Source: Salinicola lusitanus
Lineage (GTDB): Bacteria > Pseudomonadota > Gammaproteobacteria > Pseudomonadales > Halomonadaceae
NCBI RefSeq assembly: GCF_003206045.1
Contig: NZ_PZJM01000004.1
Coordinates: forward strand, 133,424 to 197,423
Direction of reading: 5' to 3'
DNA length: 64,000 bases
This document shows positions 40,672 to 50,778 of this stretch, piece after piece (position 1 is the first letter of the stretch; each line of letters begins with the position of its first letter). A program made the position numbers and the translations under genes. The notes beneath the pieces are model-generated. The model did no database searches. It was not told where the DNA came from and worked only from the letters and a program-made list of their open reading frames with translations.

Positions 40672-41262
40672 CTAGAACTGCCAGCCCACGGAGGCGGTGT
40701 AGGTATCGACCTTGAAATTGCTGTCGAAATCGTAGCGCTCGTATTCGGTGCGCAGCAGAAGGTGCTGATAGCGGTACTGCACGCCGGCACCATAGACCGG
40801 GTCGATCCCGTCATTGTCATCGAGATCCGACGTGGCGCTGAGCTCGCCCCTGGCCTCCGTTTCCCAACGTGCCATACCCGCCTTGGCGAACAGCTCGAAG
40901 CCAGCGCCGACCGGCAGCTTGCCGACCAGACTCAAGCCGTAGGCCTTGCTCTTGAGATCGACGACATTGCCACCCCGGATCAGGTTGGGCTTGCCCAGAT
41001 CGGCGTAGAAGGCCTCGGTGGCGAAGTAGGGGTTGTATTCGTAGCCGACGAATGCCTTGTAGACGCTGTCATCATCGTCGACGTGATAGCTTTCGCCGCT
41101 GGCCCCGGCAAACTTGCCGATCTCGCTGTCGCTGCTCGCCACCTCACCGTAGCCACCGCCGATGCCAAGATAGAGCCCGTCGGCGTTGGCCGCCTGCGCC
41201 GTCGGCGCCAACAGCAGCGGAGAAATCGTCATCGGAATGACGAGCCAGATCTTCTTCTTCAT
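40672..41262 (-). CDS. Outer-membrane beta-barrel protein
   Basis: A 196-residue protein with a signal peptide (MKKKIWLVIPMTISPLLLAPTAQA, cleavage after AQA). Alternating hydrophobic/polar strands, GLYLGIGGGYGE after the signal, KAFVGYEYNPYFATEAFY and the C-terminal ASVGWQF with terminal Phe are hallmarks of an OmpA-like eight-stranded barrel. No periplasmic OmpA peptidoglycan-binding domain is present. Function is unknown. Confidence 0.82.
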   Translation of the reverse strand: MKKKIWLVIPMTISPLLLAPTAQAANADGLYLGIGGGYGEVASSDSEIGKFAGASGESYHVDDDDSVYKAFVGYEYNPYFATEAFYADLGKPNLIRGGNVVDLKSKAYGLSLVGKLPVGAGFELFAKAGMARWETEARGELSATSDLDDNDGIDPVYGAGVQYRYQHLLLRTEYERYDFDSNFKVDTYTASVGWQF

Positions 41263-41448
41263 CGTGAATCTCCCTTGAATGCGTCCGGACAGGCATTCCG
41301 TGGCCTCATCGGCGAATTGCCATGCGGATGACGAATGGCTACCGGCGTGTACGGATCGTCGACGCTGGTGAACAGCGTTTCATGACTCGGTCAGACTTTA
41401 TGATTAGCCCCGGTCAGACGCAAGCGATCTCTCATCGAGGTCAGGCAT

Positions 41449-41478
41449 AAAAAAACGCCCCGCGTTGGCGGGGCGTTT
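41449..41478 (-). terminator. Intrinsic terminator of acnB
   Basis: On the minus strand an 11-bp perfect stem AAACGCCCCGC / GCGGGGCGTTT with a four-base loop is followed by a T-run (seven As at 41449-41455 on the plus strand). It lies 41 bases past the acnB stop. Confidence 0.93.
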
Positions 41479-41519
41479 CGGTGACCTCTTCATGAAGCGC
41501 GAGCATCGGAAGAGACGTG

Positions 41520-44123
41520 TCAGGCTTCCTGGGCGACCGGAATGACGCTCGAGGCCGCTTTCTGGAAATCCTCTATCTCATGGAAGTTCAGGTAGCGGTA
41601 GATCTCACCCGCCATGGCATTGAACTCACCCATGGTAGCCTTGTACTCCTCCACCGTGGGCAGGCGGCCTTCGACCGCGGCGATGGCCGCGAGCTCTGCC
41701 GATGCCAAATAGACATCGGCGCCGTCGCCCAGACGGTTGGGGAAGTTACGGGTTGAGGTGGATACCACGGTCGACTTCGGCGCGACGCGTGCCTGGTTGC
41801 CCATGCACAGCGAGCAGCCGGGCATCTCCATGCGAGCGCCAGCTTTGCCGTAGATGCCGTAGTAGCCCTCCTCGGTCAGTTGATGTTGGTCCATCTTGGT
41901 CGGCGGTGCAAGCCACAGGCGCGTTTTCAGGCTGCCGGCCGGCTGCTTCTCGAGCAATTTGCCGGCGGCGCGGAAGTGGCCGATGTTGGTCATGCACGAG
42001 CCGATGAAGACTTCATCGATCTTCTGGCCGGCAACCTCGGAGAGCAGACGCGCATCGTCGGGATCGTTGGGCGCACAGAGCACCGGCTGGTCGATCTCGG
42101 CCAGGTCGATCTCGATCAACGCAGCGTACTCGGCGTCGGCGTCGGCGCGCATCAGGCTGGGGTTGGCCAGCCACGCTTCCATGGCTTCGATACGGCGCTC
42201 CAGCGTGCGGCGGTCGCCATAGCCGGCGCTGATCATCCACTTCAGCAGGGTGACGTTGGAGTTCAGGTACTCGGTAACGCGCTCTTCGCCCAGCGTGATG
42301 GTGCAACCCGCAGCGCTGCGCTCCGCGGAGGCGTCGGAGAGCTCGAACGCCTGCTCGGCGGTGAGATCCTCGAGACCTTCGATCTCCAGAATGCGGCCGG
42401 AGAAGATGTTCTTCTTGCCGGACTTGGCCACGGTCAGATGACCCTGTTGAATCGCGTAGTAGGGGATCGCGTGGACCAGGTCGCGCAGGGTGATGCCCGG
42501 CTGACGCTCACCCTTGAACCGCACCAGCACCGATTCCGGCATGTCCAGCGGCATCACGCCGGTGGCCGCCGCGAAGGCCACCAGCCCGGAGCCTGCCGGG
42601 AACGAGATCCCCATCGGGAAACGGGTGTGCGAGTCACCACCGGTACCGACGGTGTCCGGCAGCAGCATGCGGTTGAGCCAGGAGTGGATGATGCCATCGC
42701 CCGGTCGCAGCGAGACGCCGCCACGGTTCATGATGAAGTCGGGCAGGGTGTGATGGGTCTCGACGTCGACCGGCTTGGGATAGGCGGCGGTGTGGCAGAA
42801 GGACTGCATCACCAGGTCGGCCTGGAAGCCGAGGCACGCCAGATCCTTGAGCTCGTCGCGAGTCATCGGGCCGGTGGTGTCCTGGGAGCCGACCGTGGTC
42901 ATCTTCGGCTCGCAGTACATGCCCGGGCGGACGCCGTCCATGTCGCAGGCCTTGCCGACCATCTTCTGGGCCAGGGTGAAGCCCTTGCCGGTGTCGACCG
43001 GCTGTTCCGGCTTGCGGAAGATATCCGAGCCCGGCAGGCCGAGTTCGTTGCGCGCCTTCTCGGTCAAACCGCGGCCGATGATCAGGGGGATACGGCCACC
43101 GGCGCGCACTTCGTCGAGGATCACCTGGGTCTTGAGCTCGAAGGTGGAAACGACTTCGTCGCTGTCGTGACGGGTGACCTTGCCTTCATACGGATAGACG
43201 TCGATGACGTCGCCCATCTCGAGCTTGTCGACATCCATCTCGATCGGCAGGGCGCCGGCGTCTTCCATGGTGTTGAAGAAGATCGGTGCGATCTTGCCGC
43301 CGAAGCAGAACCCGCCGGCCCGCTTGTTGGGGACGTGGGGGATGTCGTCGCCGAAGAACCACAGCACCGAGTTGGTCGCCGACTTGCGCGAGGAGCCGGT
43401 GCCTACCACGTCGCCGACGTAGGCGACCGGGAAGCCCTTGGCCTTGACCGCCTCGATCTGCGCCAGCGGGCCCTTGCTGCCCGCGACTTCCGGCTCGATG
43501 CCGTCGCGCGGGTTCTTGAGCATGGCGTTGGCGTGGAGTGGGATGTCGGGGCGCGACCAGGCATCCGGCGCCGGCGACAGGTCGTCGGTGTTGGTCTCGC
43601 CGGGTACCTTGAACACGGCGATGCTGATCTTGTCGGCCAGCGCCGGCTTGGCCAGGAACCACTCGGCCTCGGCCCACGACTCGAGCACGCCCTGGGCCAC
43701 GGCGTTGCCGCTCTTGGCCCGCTCGGCGACATCGTGGAAGGCGTCGAACATCAGTAGGGTGTGCTTGAGCTGCTCGCCCACTTCCTGGGCCAGCTCACTA
43801 TCGTCCAGCAGCTCGACCAGGGTGGCGATGTTGTAGCCGCCCTGCATGGTCCCCAGCAGCTTGACCGCGTGGATCTTGTCGATCAGCGGCGAGGTCGCCT
43901 CGCCCTTAGCGATGGCGGTGAGGAAGCCGGCCTTGACGTAGGCGGCCTCGTCGACACCGGGCGGCACGCGATCGGTGATCAGTTCGAGGAGAAATGCCTC
44001 TTCACCGGCGGGCGGCTGCTTGAGCAGCTCGACCAGTTGGGCGGTCATTTCGGCGGTCAACGGTTTCGGTGGCACGCCTTCCTGGGCGCGCTCCTCGACA
44101 TGTTGGCGGTAAGCTTCAAGCAC
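41520..44123 (-). CDS. acnB: Aconitate hydratase B
   Basis: An 867-residue protein aligned throughout with E. coli AcnB (865). [4Fe-4S] cysteines are in [15 protein letters not shown] and [11 protein letters not shown]; the substrate loop is [12 protein letters not shown]. It interconverts citrate and isocitrate and may bind RNA as an apo-form. The best start is a GTG at 44123 giving [13 protein letters not shown], which aligns exactly with the E. coli start; the upstream ATG at 44138 overlaps a GATGAGGGT that then serves as ribosome-binding site. Confidence 0.95.
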   Translation of the reverse strand: MLEAYRQHVEERAQEGVPPKPLTAEMTAQLVELLKQPPAGEEAFLLELITDRVPPGVDEAAYVKAGFLTAIAKGEATSPLIDKIHAVKLLGTMQGGYNIATLVELLDDSELAQEVGEQLKHTLLMFDAFHDVAERAKSGNAVAQGVLESWAEAEWFLAKPALADKISIAVFKVPGETNTDDLSPAPDAWSRPDIPLHANAMLKNPRDGIEPEVAGSKGPLAQIEAVKAKGFPVAYVGDVVGTGSSRKSATNSVLWFFGDDIPHVPNKRAGGFCFGGKIAPIFFNTMEDAGALPIEMDVDKLEMGDVIDVYPYEGKVTRHDSDEVVSTFELKTQVILDEVRAGGRIPLIIGRGLTEKARNELGLPGSDIFRKPEQPVDTGKGFTLAQKMVGKACDMDGVRPGMYCEPKMTTVGSQDTTGPMTRDELKDLACLGFQADLVMQSFCHTAAYPKPVDVETHHTLPDFIMNRGGVSLRPGDGIIHSWLNRMLLPDTVGTGGDSHTRFPMGISFPAGSGLVAFAAATGVMPLDMPESVLVRFKGERQPGITLRDLVHAIPYYAIQQGHLTVAKSGKKNIFSGRILEIEGLEDLTAEQAFELSDASAERSAAGCTITLGEERVTEYLNSNVTLLKWMISAGYGDRRTLERRIEAMEAWLANPSLMRADADAEYAALIEIDLAEIDQPVLCAPNDPDDARLLSEVAGQKIDEVFIGSCMTNIGHFRAAGKLLEKQPAGSLKTRLWLAPPTKMDQHQLTEEGYYGIYGKAGARMEMPGCSLCMGNQARVAPKSTVVSTSTRNFPNRLGDGADVYLASAELAAIAAVEGRLPTVEEYKATMGEFNAMAGEIYRYLNFHEIEDFQKAASSVIPVAQEA

Positions 44124-44590
44124 GGTGGAGACCCTCATCTAGAGTTAGAGCCCGCATGAGCGAGACGGAATCCGGGCCAGGACGCGGCAGGTACGGAACG
44201 TCTCGTCGTTCGGCAAGCCAGGATCGTCTGGCGGCCATTGACATGGCTGTCACGAGATCGGCTGCGGTGGGCGCTGCGAAGTCTACGTGAAACTGTCGAC
44301 AATGTTAAGGAGGCCACGTCGGCACCGGTCTTCCGCCACTTCCGGTCTTCCGCCACTTCCGGTCTGCCGTCAATGTCACCATGGTCGTGGAAATGGCTAT
44401 CGAAGTCTCGTCGGGCAGGCGCTACCATGAGCCCACTGGATTCGAATCCACTCTGATTCAACGTATCGAGTGGCCGAAATCCTCGAGAGGTTCTCCGGGT
44501 CGGGAAATATGACATGTCTCGTCACGGCCCGATGTCTTCCATCCGCAAAACGGGGCTGGCAGTTGCCTGCCAAGCGCCCGAAGAACGTCA
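44124..44590. other. Divergent intergenic region between acnB and miaE
   Basis: About 470 bases with no supported gene. It carries a 17-base tandem repeat (44325-44364) and a perfect 14-base palindrome TGGATTCGAATCCA at 44437-44450. acnB and miaE promoters are expected here, but neither is clear. Confidence 0.5.
44325..44364. repeat. 17-bp tandem repeat upstream of acnB
   Basis: Two identical copies of CCGGTCTTCCGCCACTT (44325-44341 and 44342-44358) are followed by the first six bases of a third. Confidence 0.9.
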
Positions 44591-45253
44591 ATGACTACTC
44601 AACGAATGACCGATGACATCGATGTCGACATCGACCGCTTGCTGCCGGTCGAGCTGCTCGAATTCCTACCTTGTGCCACGCCTCGGCGCTGGATCGAGGC
44701 CGCATTGGAAAACCCGGCGCTGTTGTTGATCGACCATGCGCAGTGTGAAAAGAAGGCCGCCTCTACCGCGATGAGCCTGATGTTCCGGTATGTCGATCGC
44801 CCCGAGCTTCTGACCAAGATGTCTCAGCTGGCGCGTGAGGAGCTTCTCCATTTCGAGCAGGTGGTCGGTTTGATGCAGGAGCGGGGAGTCGACTACTCCC
44901 ACATTCAGGCGTCGCGCTACGCGGAGGGGCTGCGTGAACACGTAGCACGAGAAGAGCCGGATCGATTGATCGATATTCTGATCGTGGGCGCGTTCATCGA
45001 AGCGCGCTCGTGTGAGCGTTTCGCACGGCTGATTCCTCATCTCGATGAGCCGCTTGCCAAGTTCTATCGCTCCCTGGTGCGTTCGGAAGGGCGTCATTTC
45101 GAGGATTACCTCGGGCTCGCCGAACGCTATGGCGGCAAGGCCGCCGTGGCCGAACGCGTGACTCGCTTCGCCGCTCACGAAAAAGCGTTGATCGAAGGCG
45201 AAGACGCCATGTTCCGCTTTCACAGCGGCGTGCCGAGAGCGACCTCGCCGTGA
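44591..45253 (+). CDS. miaE: tRNA-(ms2io6A37) hydroxylase MiaE
   Basis: A 220-residue diiron enzyme of the ferritin-like fold. Iron-ligand helices are AALENPALLLIDHAQCEKKAA, REELLHFEQVVGLM and VRSEGRHFEDYLGLAE, with the ExxH pairs visible. It hydroxylates the isopentenyl group of the modified adenosine at tRNA position 37. The family is narrow in distribution and typical of pseudomonads and relatives. Confidence 0.93.
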   Translation: MTTQRMTDDIDVDIDRLLPVELLEFLPCATPRRWIEAALENPALLLIDHAQCEKKAASTAMSLMFRYVDRPELLTKMSQLAREELLHFEQVVGLMQERGVDYSHIQASRYAEGLREHVAREEPDRLIDILIVGAFIEARSCERFARLIPHLDEPLAKFYRSLVRSEGRHFEDYLGLAERYGGKAAVAERVTRFAAHEKALIEGEDAMFRFHSGVPRATSP

Positions 45254-45363
45254 GTCGTCGCAACCTCGGCGATCATGCTGGCCTAGGTCGACCAGGGGCG
45301 CGTGTCAACCGGCTTGGCGATGATCTGCGTGTGGTCGCTTCTTCTATCGGATAATGGACAACG

Positions 45364-48300
45364 ATGAATTCAGGTCGAGCAACAACAACAATCGCGCTCT
45401 TCGGACATTTCGGGTATCGGCAGGGTGATCAGGCGCTGACGCACTTCAGCTACGACAAGGTGAAGGCGCTGCTGATCTACCTGCTGATGCAGGAGGCGCC
45501 GGCGAGCCGTGCCGCGCTGGCCGAAATGCTATGGCCGGACCAGGGCGTCAAGTCGGGGAGGACGAACCTTCGCCATGCCCTTCACTGCCTCCGGCACAGC
45601 CTCGGCGATCTCGCCGAGTCGTCCCTGACCGTCACTCGGCAGACCATCTCCTTCGATCTGCCGCCCAGTGTTCACTGGGATCTTCGCGAGGTGGACGGCC
45701 TGCTGCGAGAACCGCCTTCCATCGATGTCCTCGAGCGGCTGCTCGACTACTATCGCGGCGACCTGCTGTCCGAACTGCATCTGGGTCAGTGCGTCGCTTT
45801 CCAGCAGTGGCTGGTACGCACCCGGGGCGAGTGGCGACAGCGCTTGACCGAATACGCGGAACGAGTGCTGGAGGCGTGCTCGGCGCTGCCCGAGGGGCTG
45901 CTGCGAACCCTGATCCACCGAATCCCGGACTTTGGTCCTTTCCACGAGCGATTGGTGCGACAGCTTGCCGAGCACGGGCAGTTCGCCGCCGCCCGGGAAC
46001 AGTTCAACGCCTTTCTGCAACACCTGGCGCTATCCGGCCAGCAGCCCGAGCCCGGCTTTCTGCAACTGGCGAGATTCTGGTCGGAGGGGCCGGAACCGGG
46101 ACAGATACATCTCGATTGGTCGAACGGCGTCGGCGCCGACGCGCCCCAGGGGCGGCGGGAGGTGCCGGGGTACTCGGCGGAAGATATCGACTATCGCCAG
46201 GTCACGGTCATGGCGATTGCGCTCCGACCGGCGGACGCCGGAAACGACCTCGGTCGGGCGCTGGCTTGCCTGAAAGCTCAGGACCAGCTGTTCCGGTGGC
46301 TGGAGACCCAGTGTCGCCATCTTGGCGGTTTCTGGCAGGCCGCAGTAGGGAGTGGCGTGGGGCTCGCCTGCTTCGGCACCCACGGCCCAACCCATCAGCT
46401 GGCCGAACTGGTGGCGCTGTTCGAGCATTGTCGCCAAGGGCTCACCCACGAGCTCGATAATCTGTGGCAGGGCGAGGAGGCGCCGCCCCGGTTCACGCTG
46501 ACGGCCGGCCTGGATAGCGGTCGCGTGATCTGGCTTCCGGAGCGGCACTCGATCGATCCGTTCGGCGACGTGACGCAGGTGGCGCTGGCCATGATGGTGG
46601 CGGCCAAGAGCAGCGAGCTGGTCATCTCGCTCAACGCCAGCCAGCACCTGCCGCCGGCTTTCGACCTGCAATCCCGCCTGACTCCCCGTCTGATCAGCAG
46701 CGATGGTCGGGTTCAGCGGCGGGGGCTGGTGCTGGGCGTGGAGTCTTCCTGTCGCGAGACCCTGCCGCCGAGCCTTACCGGACGCGAGACCGAACTCCGC
46801 CAGTTGCGCGATGCGCTGGCTCGGGTCTCCCTCGGGCTGCGGCAGAGCCTGCTGGTACTGGGCGACACGGGTATCGGCAAGTCCGCCTTGATGATCCACT
46901 TCCGGGAATATCTGCAACAAGAGGACGCGGCGGTTTTCTGGCGGCCCACGACTCGCTTGTCGAGTCAGACCTCCTACGGGCTGGTCCAGGCGCTGCTGGG
47001 GTGGTATCTCGAAGCGGAGCCGGATGACGCCGCGATCAGGGGACTGGTCGACCGGATTCCCGCGATGGAGCGAGTCGGCGTCGAGCGCCGGCAGCTGCTG
47101 GTCGACGTGCTCGGGCGGGCGTCGCTGGCCAGGGAGGACGCCGACGAGGCGGTGGAGCTGGTCACCCAACTGACCCAGGCACTGATTCTCGAGACCACTC
47201 GCTCTCGCCGTCCGCTGGTGATCATCGTCGACGATCTGCAGTGGCTGGACGAGCCGTCACTGAAAGTCCTGCAGAACCTCCAGGCCCGGCTGCCGATTCA
47301 CACGGCCTTGTTACTGGTTGCCTCCCATCAGAACCGGGAGGTTCCCTCGGTCAGGTTGAACTGGGATCAGCAGGTGGTGCTGGGGCGCCTCGATGCGGAG
47401 CAGTCCGCTGACATGCTGGACTACCTGGCCCGCCGCCATCGCCTCAAGCTGAACCTGCGACTGCGCGAACAGTTGATCGAGCGGTGCGAGGGGGTTCCTC
47501 TCTACTTGCAGGAGATCTGCCGCCGGCTCGAGATCGACCGGCGCGAGGGCAGGCGCCTGGACGCCGACAGCCTGCCGAGCGGGTTGCTGGGGTTGCTCGC
47601 CAGCCGTATCGACCAACTGCAGGGGTATCGCCATGTCGCGCACATGGCGGCAACGCTTGGCCGACAGTTCGAAGCCGGCATGCTGCGCGCCGGTCTGGCG
47701 ATCGGTGACGATCTCTTCAAGGCGGCACTGGAGCAGATGCGAAGGCTCGAGATCATCGAGCCCTGCGACATGCCGCCCTACGATTTCCAGTTCAGCCACC
47801 CGCTGCTGCAGGAAGCGGCCTATCTCTCGTGCCCGCAGGATGTGCGGATCGTGCTGCATCAGCAGGTCGTGAAACTGATCGAATCCAGTTACCCCGCGTG
47901 GATCAGCCGTCATCCCGGGGATTTCGCCGAGCATCTGCGCCGGAGCGGCGATCCGGCCCGGGCCGCACGCTACTTCGAAATGGCGGCAAGGAGTGCGCTC
48001 AAGGTCAGCGCCAACCGCACGGCGTTGAAAATGGCCGAGTCCGGTCTTGCCAGCCTGACAGTGGCTTCCGGCGGTGGTGCCGAGCGTGAAATCAGTCTGC
48101 TGACGGTGAAAGGGCAGGCTTGCTACGCGCTGGAAGGGCATGGCTCTCCGGCGGCGCAGGAGAGTTTTCTCCGGGCGCAGAGTCTGTGGCAAGGTTCGAT
48201 ACCGGATGACGATGAAGCCGACGATCAGGCGTTTCTGGTGACCTGGGGGCTCTGGGTGGGCGCCAGCCAGCGCCACGCCACGCAAGAGGCGGAGTCGCTG

Positions 48301-49266
48301 GCCCTGCAGTTGCGCGATCTGGCGCGACGCATCGACGATCCGCGCTACCAGCGTCTGGCGCTCTATGCCCGCGCCCATGGCGAATACTGGAGTGGCCGGA
48401 TTTCGCTGGCCTACGAGCACCTCGATCAGGTCGATCCGCTGAGTTGGCCCATGGTGCTGGAGTGGTTGCCTTACTCCGATCATCCGCAGGTAGCCGCGGC
48501 CTGCTATCAGAGCTGGACCCTCTGCCTGCGGGGTGACTATCGACGCGCGGAGCAGCAGATGGAAGCCGCCATTCGCCTGGCGGAGTCCGTTCGTCATCCG
48601 GGGTCGTTGGCCATGGCGCTGATATTCGCCGCGTCCCTCTACCGGCAACTGGGACATATCCATCTGGCGACCGAACGTGGCCGTCGCGCCCACGAGATGA
48701 CGCGTACCGCGGATCTCCAGCGCTGGCACTGGGAGGCGGAGTGCGTGCTCGGCTGGAGTCAGTCGCTGGCCGGAGAGGCGCGGGGCCTGCAGAGAATCGA
48801 GTCCAGCGTGGCCCGGTTGAGCGAGTTGACGGGCAGGGAGCCCTGGCAGCGGCCGTTCCTGTGGTACGGCGACGCCTGCCTGGCGCTCAACGATGTGGGG
48901 CGCGCCGCGGCGTATCTCGAGCCCTGTCTCGACCATGCGCTGACACGGCGCTCCCTGATGATGCCCCAAATCGGCTTGCAGATGGCCCGGGTCAAGCATC
49001 GCCGGGGCGACGACATGGCGAGCGTGGCGTCCCTCATCGAAGCGTCGAGAAGCTGGGCCGTCGAAGCCGGCAGCCCCCACATGGAGTTGAAAAGCCTCGA
49101 GATGTGGCTCTCCCTGGTCGATCCCGGCGACCGGGAAAAGCAGCGGGCGCTGCGTTATCGGCTGGGGGAGGTGGCGCTGTCCGATGCGCCGGTTCTGACC
49201 CGCTGGCGAACGCTGCTGGATAACGTCAGCGCCGCTTCGTCCCATCCGGCCGACTTCCAGCTCTAG
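45364..49266 (+). CDS. BTAD/pseudo-cyclase/STAND ATPase/TPR regulator
   Basis: A 1300-residue protein with no signal peptide or membrane helix. Residues 1-100 resemble the winged helix that precedes a BTAD domain (LAEMLWPDQGVKSGRTNLRHALHCLRHSLG), and 105-235 the BTAD helical repeat. Residues 278-450 look like a class III nucleotide cyclase domain, but the metal-binding residues are lost (VTVMAIAL lacks the Asp; GSG at 329-331 replaces GDG). A STAND ATPase follows, with Walker A GDTGIGKS (500-507) and Walker B VIIVDDLQWLDE (about 619-630). The last 450 residues are TPR-like. Neighbours give no target. Likely a large signal-responsive transcription regulator; ligand unknown. Confidence 0.78.
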   Translation: MNSGRATTTIALFGHFGYRQGDQALTHFSYDKVKALLIYLLMQEAPASRAALAEMLWPDQGVKSGRTNLRHALHCLRHSLGDLAESSLTVTRQTISFDLPPSVHWDLREVDGLLREPPSIDVLERLLDYYRGDLLSELHLGQCVAFQQWLVRTRGEWRQRLTEYAERVLEACSALPEGLLRTLIHRIPDFGPFHERLVRQLAEHGQFAAAREQFNAFLQHLALSGQQPEPGFLQLARFWSEGPEPGQIHLDWSNGVGADAPQGRREVPGYSAEDIDYRQVTVMAIALRPADAGNDLGRALACLKAQDQLFRWLETQCRHLGGFWQAAVGSGVGLACFGTHGPTHQLAELVALFEHCRQGLTHELDNLWQGEEAPPRFTLTAGLDSGRVIWLPERHSIDPFGDVTQVALAMMVAAKSSELVISLNASQHLPPAFDLQSRLTPRLISSDGRVQRRGLVLGVESSCRETLPPSLTGRETELRQLRDALARVSLGLRQSLLVLGDTGIGKSALMIHFREYLQQEDAAVFWRPTTRLSSQTSYGLVQALLGWYLEAEPDDAAIRGLVDRIPAMERVGVERRQLLVDVLGRASLAREDADEAVELVTQLTQALILETTRSRRPLVIIVDDLQWLDEPSLKVLQNLQARLPIHTALLLVASHQNREVPSVRLNWDQQVVLGRLDAEQSADMLDYLARRHRLKLNLRLREQLIERCEGVPLYLQEICRRLEIDRREGRRLDADSLPSGLLGLLASRIDQLQGYRHVAHMAATLGRQFEAGMLRAGLAIGDDLFKAALEQMRRLEIIEPCDMPPYDFQFSHPLLQEAAYLSCPQDVRIVLHQQVVKLIESSYPAWISRHPGDFAEHLRRSGDPARAARYFEMAARSALKVSANRTALKMAESGLASLTVASGGGAEREISLLTVKGQACYALEGHGSPAAQESFLRAQSLWQGSIPDDDEADDQAFLVTWGLWVGASQRHATQEAESLALQLRDLARRIDDPRYQRLALYARAHGEYWSGRISLAYEHLDQVDPLSWPMVLEWLPYSDHPQVAAACYQSWTLCLRGDYRRAEQQMEAAIRLAESVRHPGSLAMALIFAASLYRQLGHIHLATERGRRAHEMTRTADLQRWHWEAECVLGWSQSLAGEARGLQRIESSVARLSELTGREPWQRPFLWYGDACLALNDVGRAAAYLEPCLDHALTRRSLMMPQIGLQMARVKHRRGDDMASVASLIEASRSWAVEAGSPHMELKSLEMWLSLVDPGDREKQRALRYRLGEVALSDAPVLTRWRTLLDNVSAASSHPADFQL

Positions 49267-49283
49267 GCTTGGTGCGGGGAGGT

Positions 49284-49326
49284 CGGTGAGTCACCGGTAA
49301 GGGGTAAGCCCCTCGGTGACTCGCCG
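49284..49326. terminator. Long two-part hairpin between convergent genes
   Basis: Outer arms CGGTGAGTCACCG and CGGTGACTCGCCG pair around an inner GGGG-TAAG-CCCC hairpin. It lies 18 bases after the regulator stop and just before the lpxH stop, so it could end both transcripts, although no T-tract is present. Confidence 0.6.
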
Positions 49327-49333
49327 GGCACGA

Positions 49334-50056
49334 TCAGATCGGGAACGATTTCAATGTCAATCCGTCGTCGTCCACTCTCAGCTGCCAGCCCGTGCCAGGG
49401 CGCCAGTCGCCGATCACATAACGTTTCCCCGGCTCCCCACCGACGTTCAGTTCGTGCACGGCCGGTCGGTGAGTGTGACCATGGATCATGACGCTCACGT
49501 CATGGGCCTGCATCGTCTCGATGACGGCTTCGGGGGTGACATCCATGATGTCCTCGGCCTTGTTGGTGTTGGCTTCGCCGGACTGTTCCCGAAGTTTCCT
49601 GGCCAGCGCCTTGCGCTCATCCACCGGCATCGCCAGGATCTGTGCCTGCCAGGCGGGGTCGCGAGCCTGGCGTCGGAAAGCCATGTAAGCCTCGTCGCGA
49701 GTACACAGGCTATCGCCGTGCATCAGCAGGACCCGCTGTCCGCCCAGTTCCACCACCGTGGGGTCGTCGAGCAGGGCGCAGCCGCTATCGGCGGCAAACG
49801 CCTCGCCGATCAGAAAGTCCCGGTTGCCGTGCATGAAAGCCAGCCGGGTACCGGCTTCGGCGCATGCCTTCAACTCGGCGATGATCCGCTGCTCGAACTC
49901 GCCCCGGTAGTCGTCGCCGATCCAGGCCTCGAACAGGTCGCCCAGAATGGTCAGCGACGAGGCCTGTCGGACCGGCCCGCGCAGGTAGTCGATGAAACCC
50001 TTGGCGATGTCCGGCTGCGAGGGTTGAAGATGGAGATCGGCGATCAGCAGTTGCAT
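49334..50056 (-). CDS. lpxH: UDP-2,3-diacylglucosamine diphosphatase LpxH
   Basis: A 240-residue calcineurin-like phosphoesterase. Metal-binding motifs are IADLHL at the start, GDLFEAWIGDD, HGNRDFLIG and IHGHTHRP. It hydrolyses UDP-2,3-diacylglucosamine to lipid X in lipid A synthesis. It starts 45 bases after ppiB on the same strand. Confidence 0.94.
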   Translation of the reverse strand: MQLLIADLHLQPSQPDIAKGFIDYLRGPVRQASSLTILGDLFEAWIGDDYRGEFEQRIIAELKACAEAGTRLAFMHGNRDFLIGEAFAADSGCALLDDPTVVELGGQRVLLMHGDSLCTRDEAYMAFRRQARDPAWQAQILAMPVDERKALARKLREQSGEANTNKAEDIMDVTPEAVIETMQAHDVSVMIHGHTHRPAVHELNVGGEPGKRYVIGDWRPGTGWQLRVDDDGLTLKSFPI

Positions 50057-50100
50057 GCGGGGAGTGGTTCCTGTCGGTGGTCGGCCCGTGAGGGGGAAGG

Positions 50101-50595
50101 TCAATCCGTGACTTCGGCACGTTCGATGATGACATCCTCGACGGGGACATCGCTGTGCATGCCACGCCGTCCGGTTGCTACCTGGCGGATCTGGTCGACT
50201 ACCTCCATGCCGTCGACCACGCGCCCGAATACGCAGTAGCCCCAGCCCTGCACGCTCTTGTCGCGGTGGTTGAGGAAGTCGTTGTCGGAGACGTTGACGA
50301 AGAACTGGGCGCTGGCGGAGTGGGGGTCCTGGGTGCGCGCCATGGCGACGGTGCCTTTCTGGTTGGTGAGACCATTGTCGGCTTCGTTCTCGATCGTGGT
50401 GCGCGTCGGCTTCTGCTCGAAATCGGTGTCGAAGCCGCCGCCCTGGACCATGAACCCATCGATCACGCGGTGAAAAAGGGTGCCGTCGTAATGGCCGTCG
50501 CGAACGTACTGCTCGAAATTGGCAGCGGTTTTCGGGGCTTTCTCGAAGTCGAGTTCGAGCTTGATGGCGCCGTGATTGGTGTGCAAAACGATCAT
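50101..50595 (-). CDS. ppiB: Peptidyl-prolyl cis-trans isomerase B (cyclophilin)
   Basis: A 164-residue cyclophilin without signal peptide, hence cytoplasmic. Active-site segments [33 protein letters not shown] and [15 protein letters not shown] are intact. The true start is ATG 50595 with AGGA upstream; the same frame stays open far to the right across glnS and cysS, which is a high-GC artefact. It forms a small operon with lpxH. Confidence 0.94.
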   Translation of the reverse strand: MIVLHTNHGAIKLELDFEKAPKTAANFEQYVRDGHYDGTLFHRVIDGFMVQGGGFDTDFEQKPTRTTIENEADNGLTNQKGTVAMARTQDPHSASAQFFVNVSDNDFLNHRDKSVQGWGYCVFGRVVDGMEVVDQIRQVATGRRGMHSDVPVEDVIIERAEVTD

Positions 50596-50664
50596 CGGAA
50601 ATCCTGGCTGATTCTGGCTGTCGTGAGACGGCAGGCGGCTTGGCGCCGGCCGCGGGCGTCGCGC

Positions 50665-50670
50665 TATAAT
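50665..50670 (+). promoter_or_regulatory. Probable -10 element of glnS
   Basis: A perfect TATAAT lies 109 bases upstream of the glnS ATG. A TTGGCG at 50640-50645 could be the -35 element, with a rather long spacer of 19. Confidence 0.55.
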
Positions 50671-50778
50671 AGCGGCTTTGGGTCGCCGGGAGAAACCGCT
50701 GTCCGCGCGTGTTAACCTGCGGTCATCAGGGCCGCATCGTCGGCCGATCATCCGAATCATAGAGGTTGCCTGCATTCC

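Noticed and set aside
41880-43757. 625-codon open frame on the plus strand opposite acnB
   Set aside because: It mirrors the acnB codons, has no recognisable domain and no ribosome-binding site; a GC-bias shadow.
44437-44450. Possible tRNA remnant (GGATTCGAATCC resembles a T-arm)
   Set aside because: The arm does not form a 5-bp stem with a 7-base loop and no other tRNA arms are present; it is simply a palindrome.
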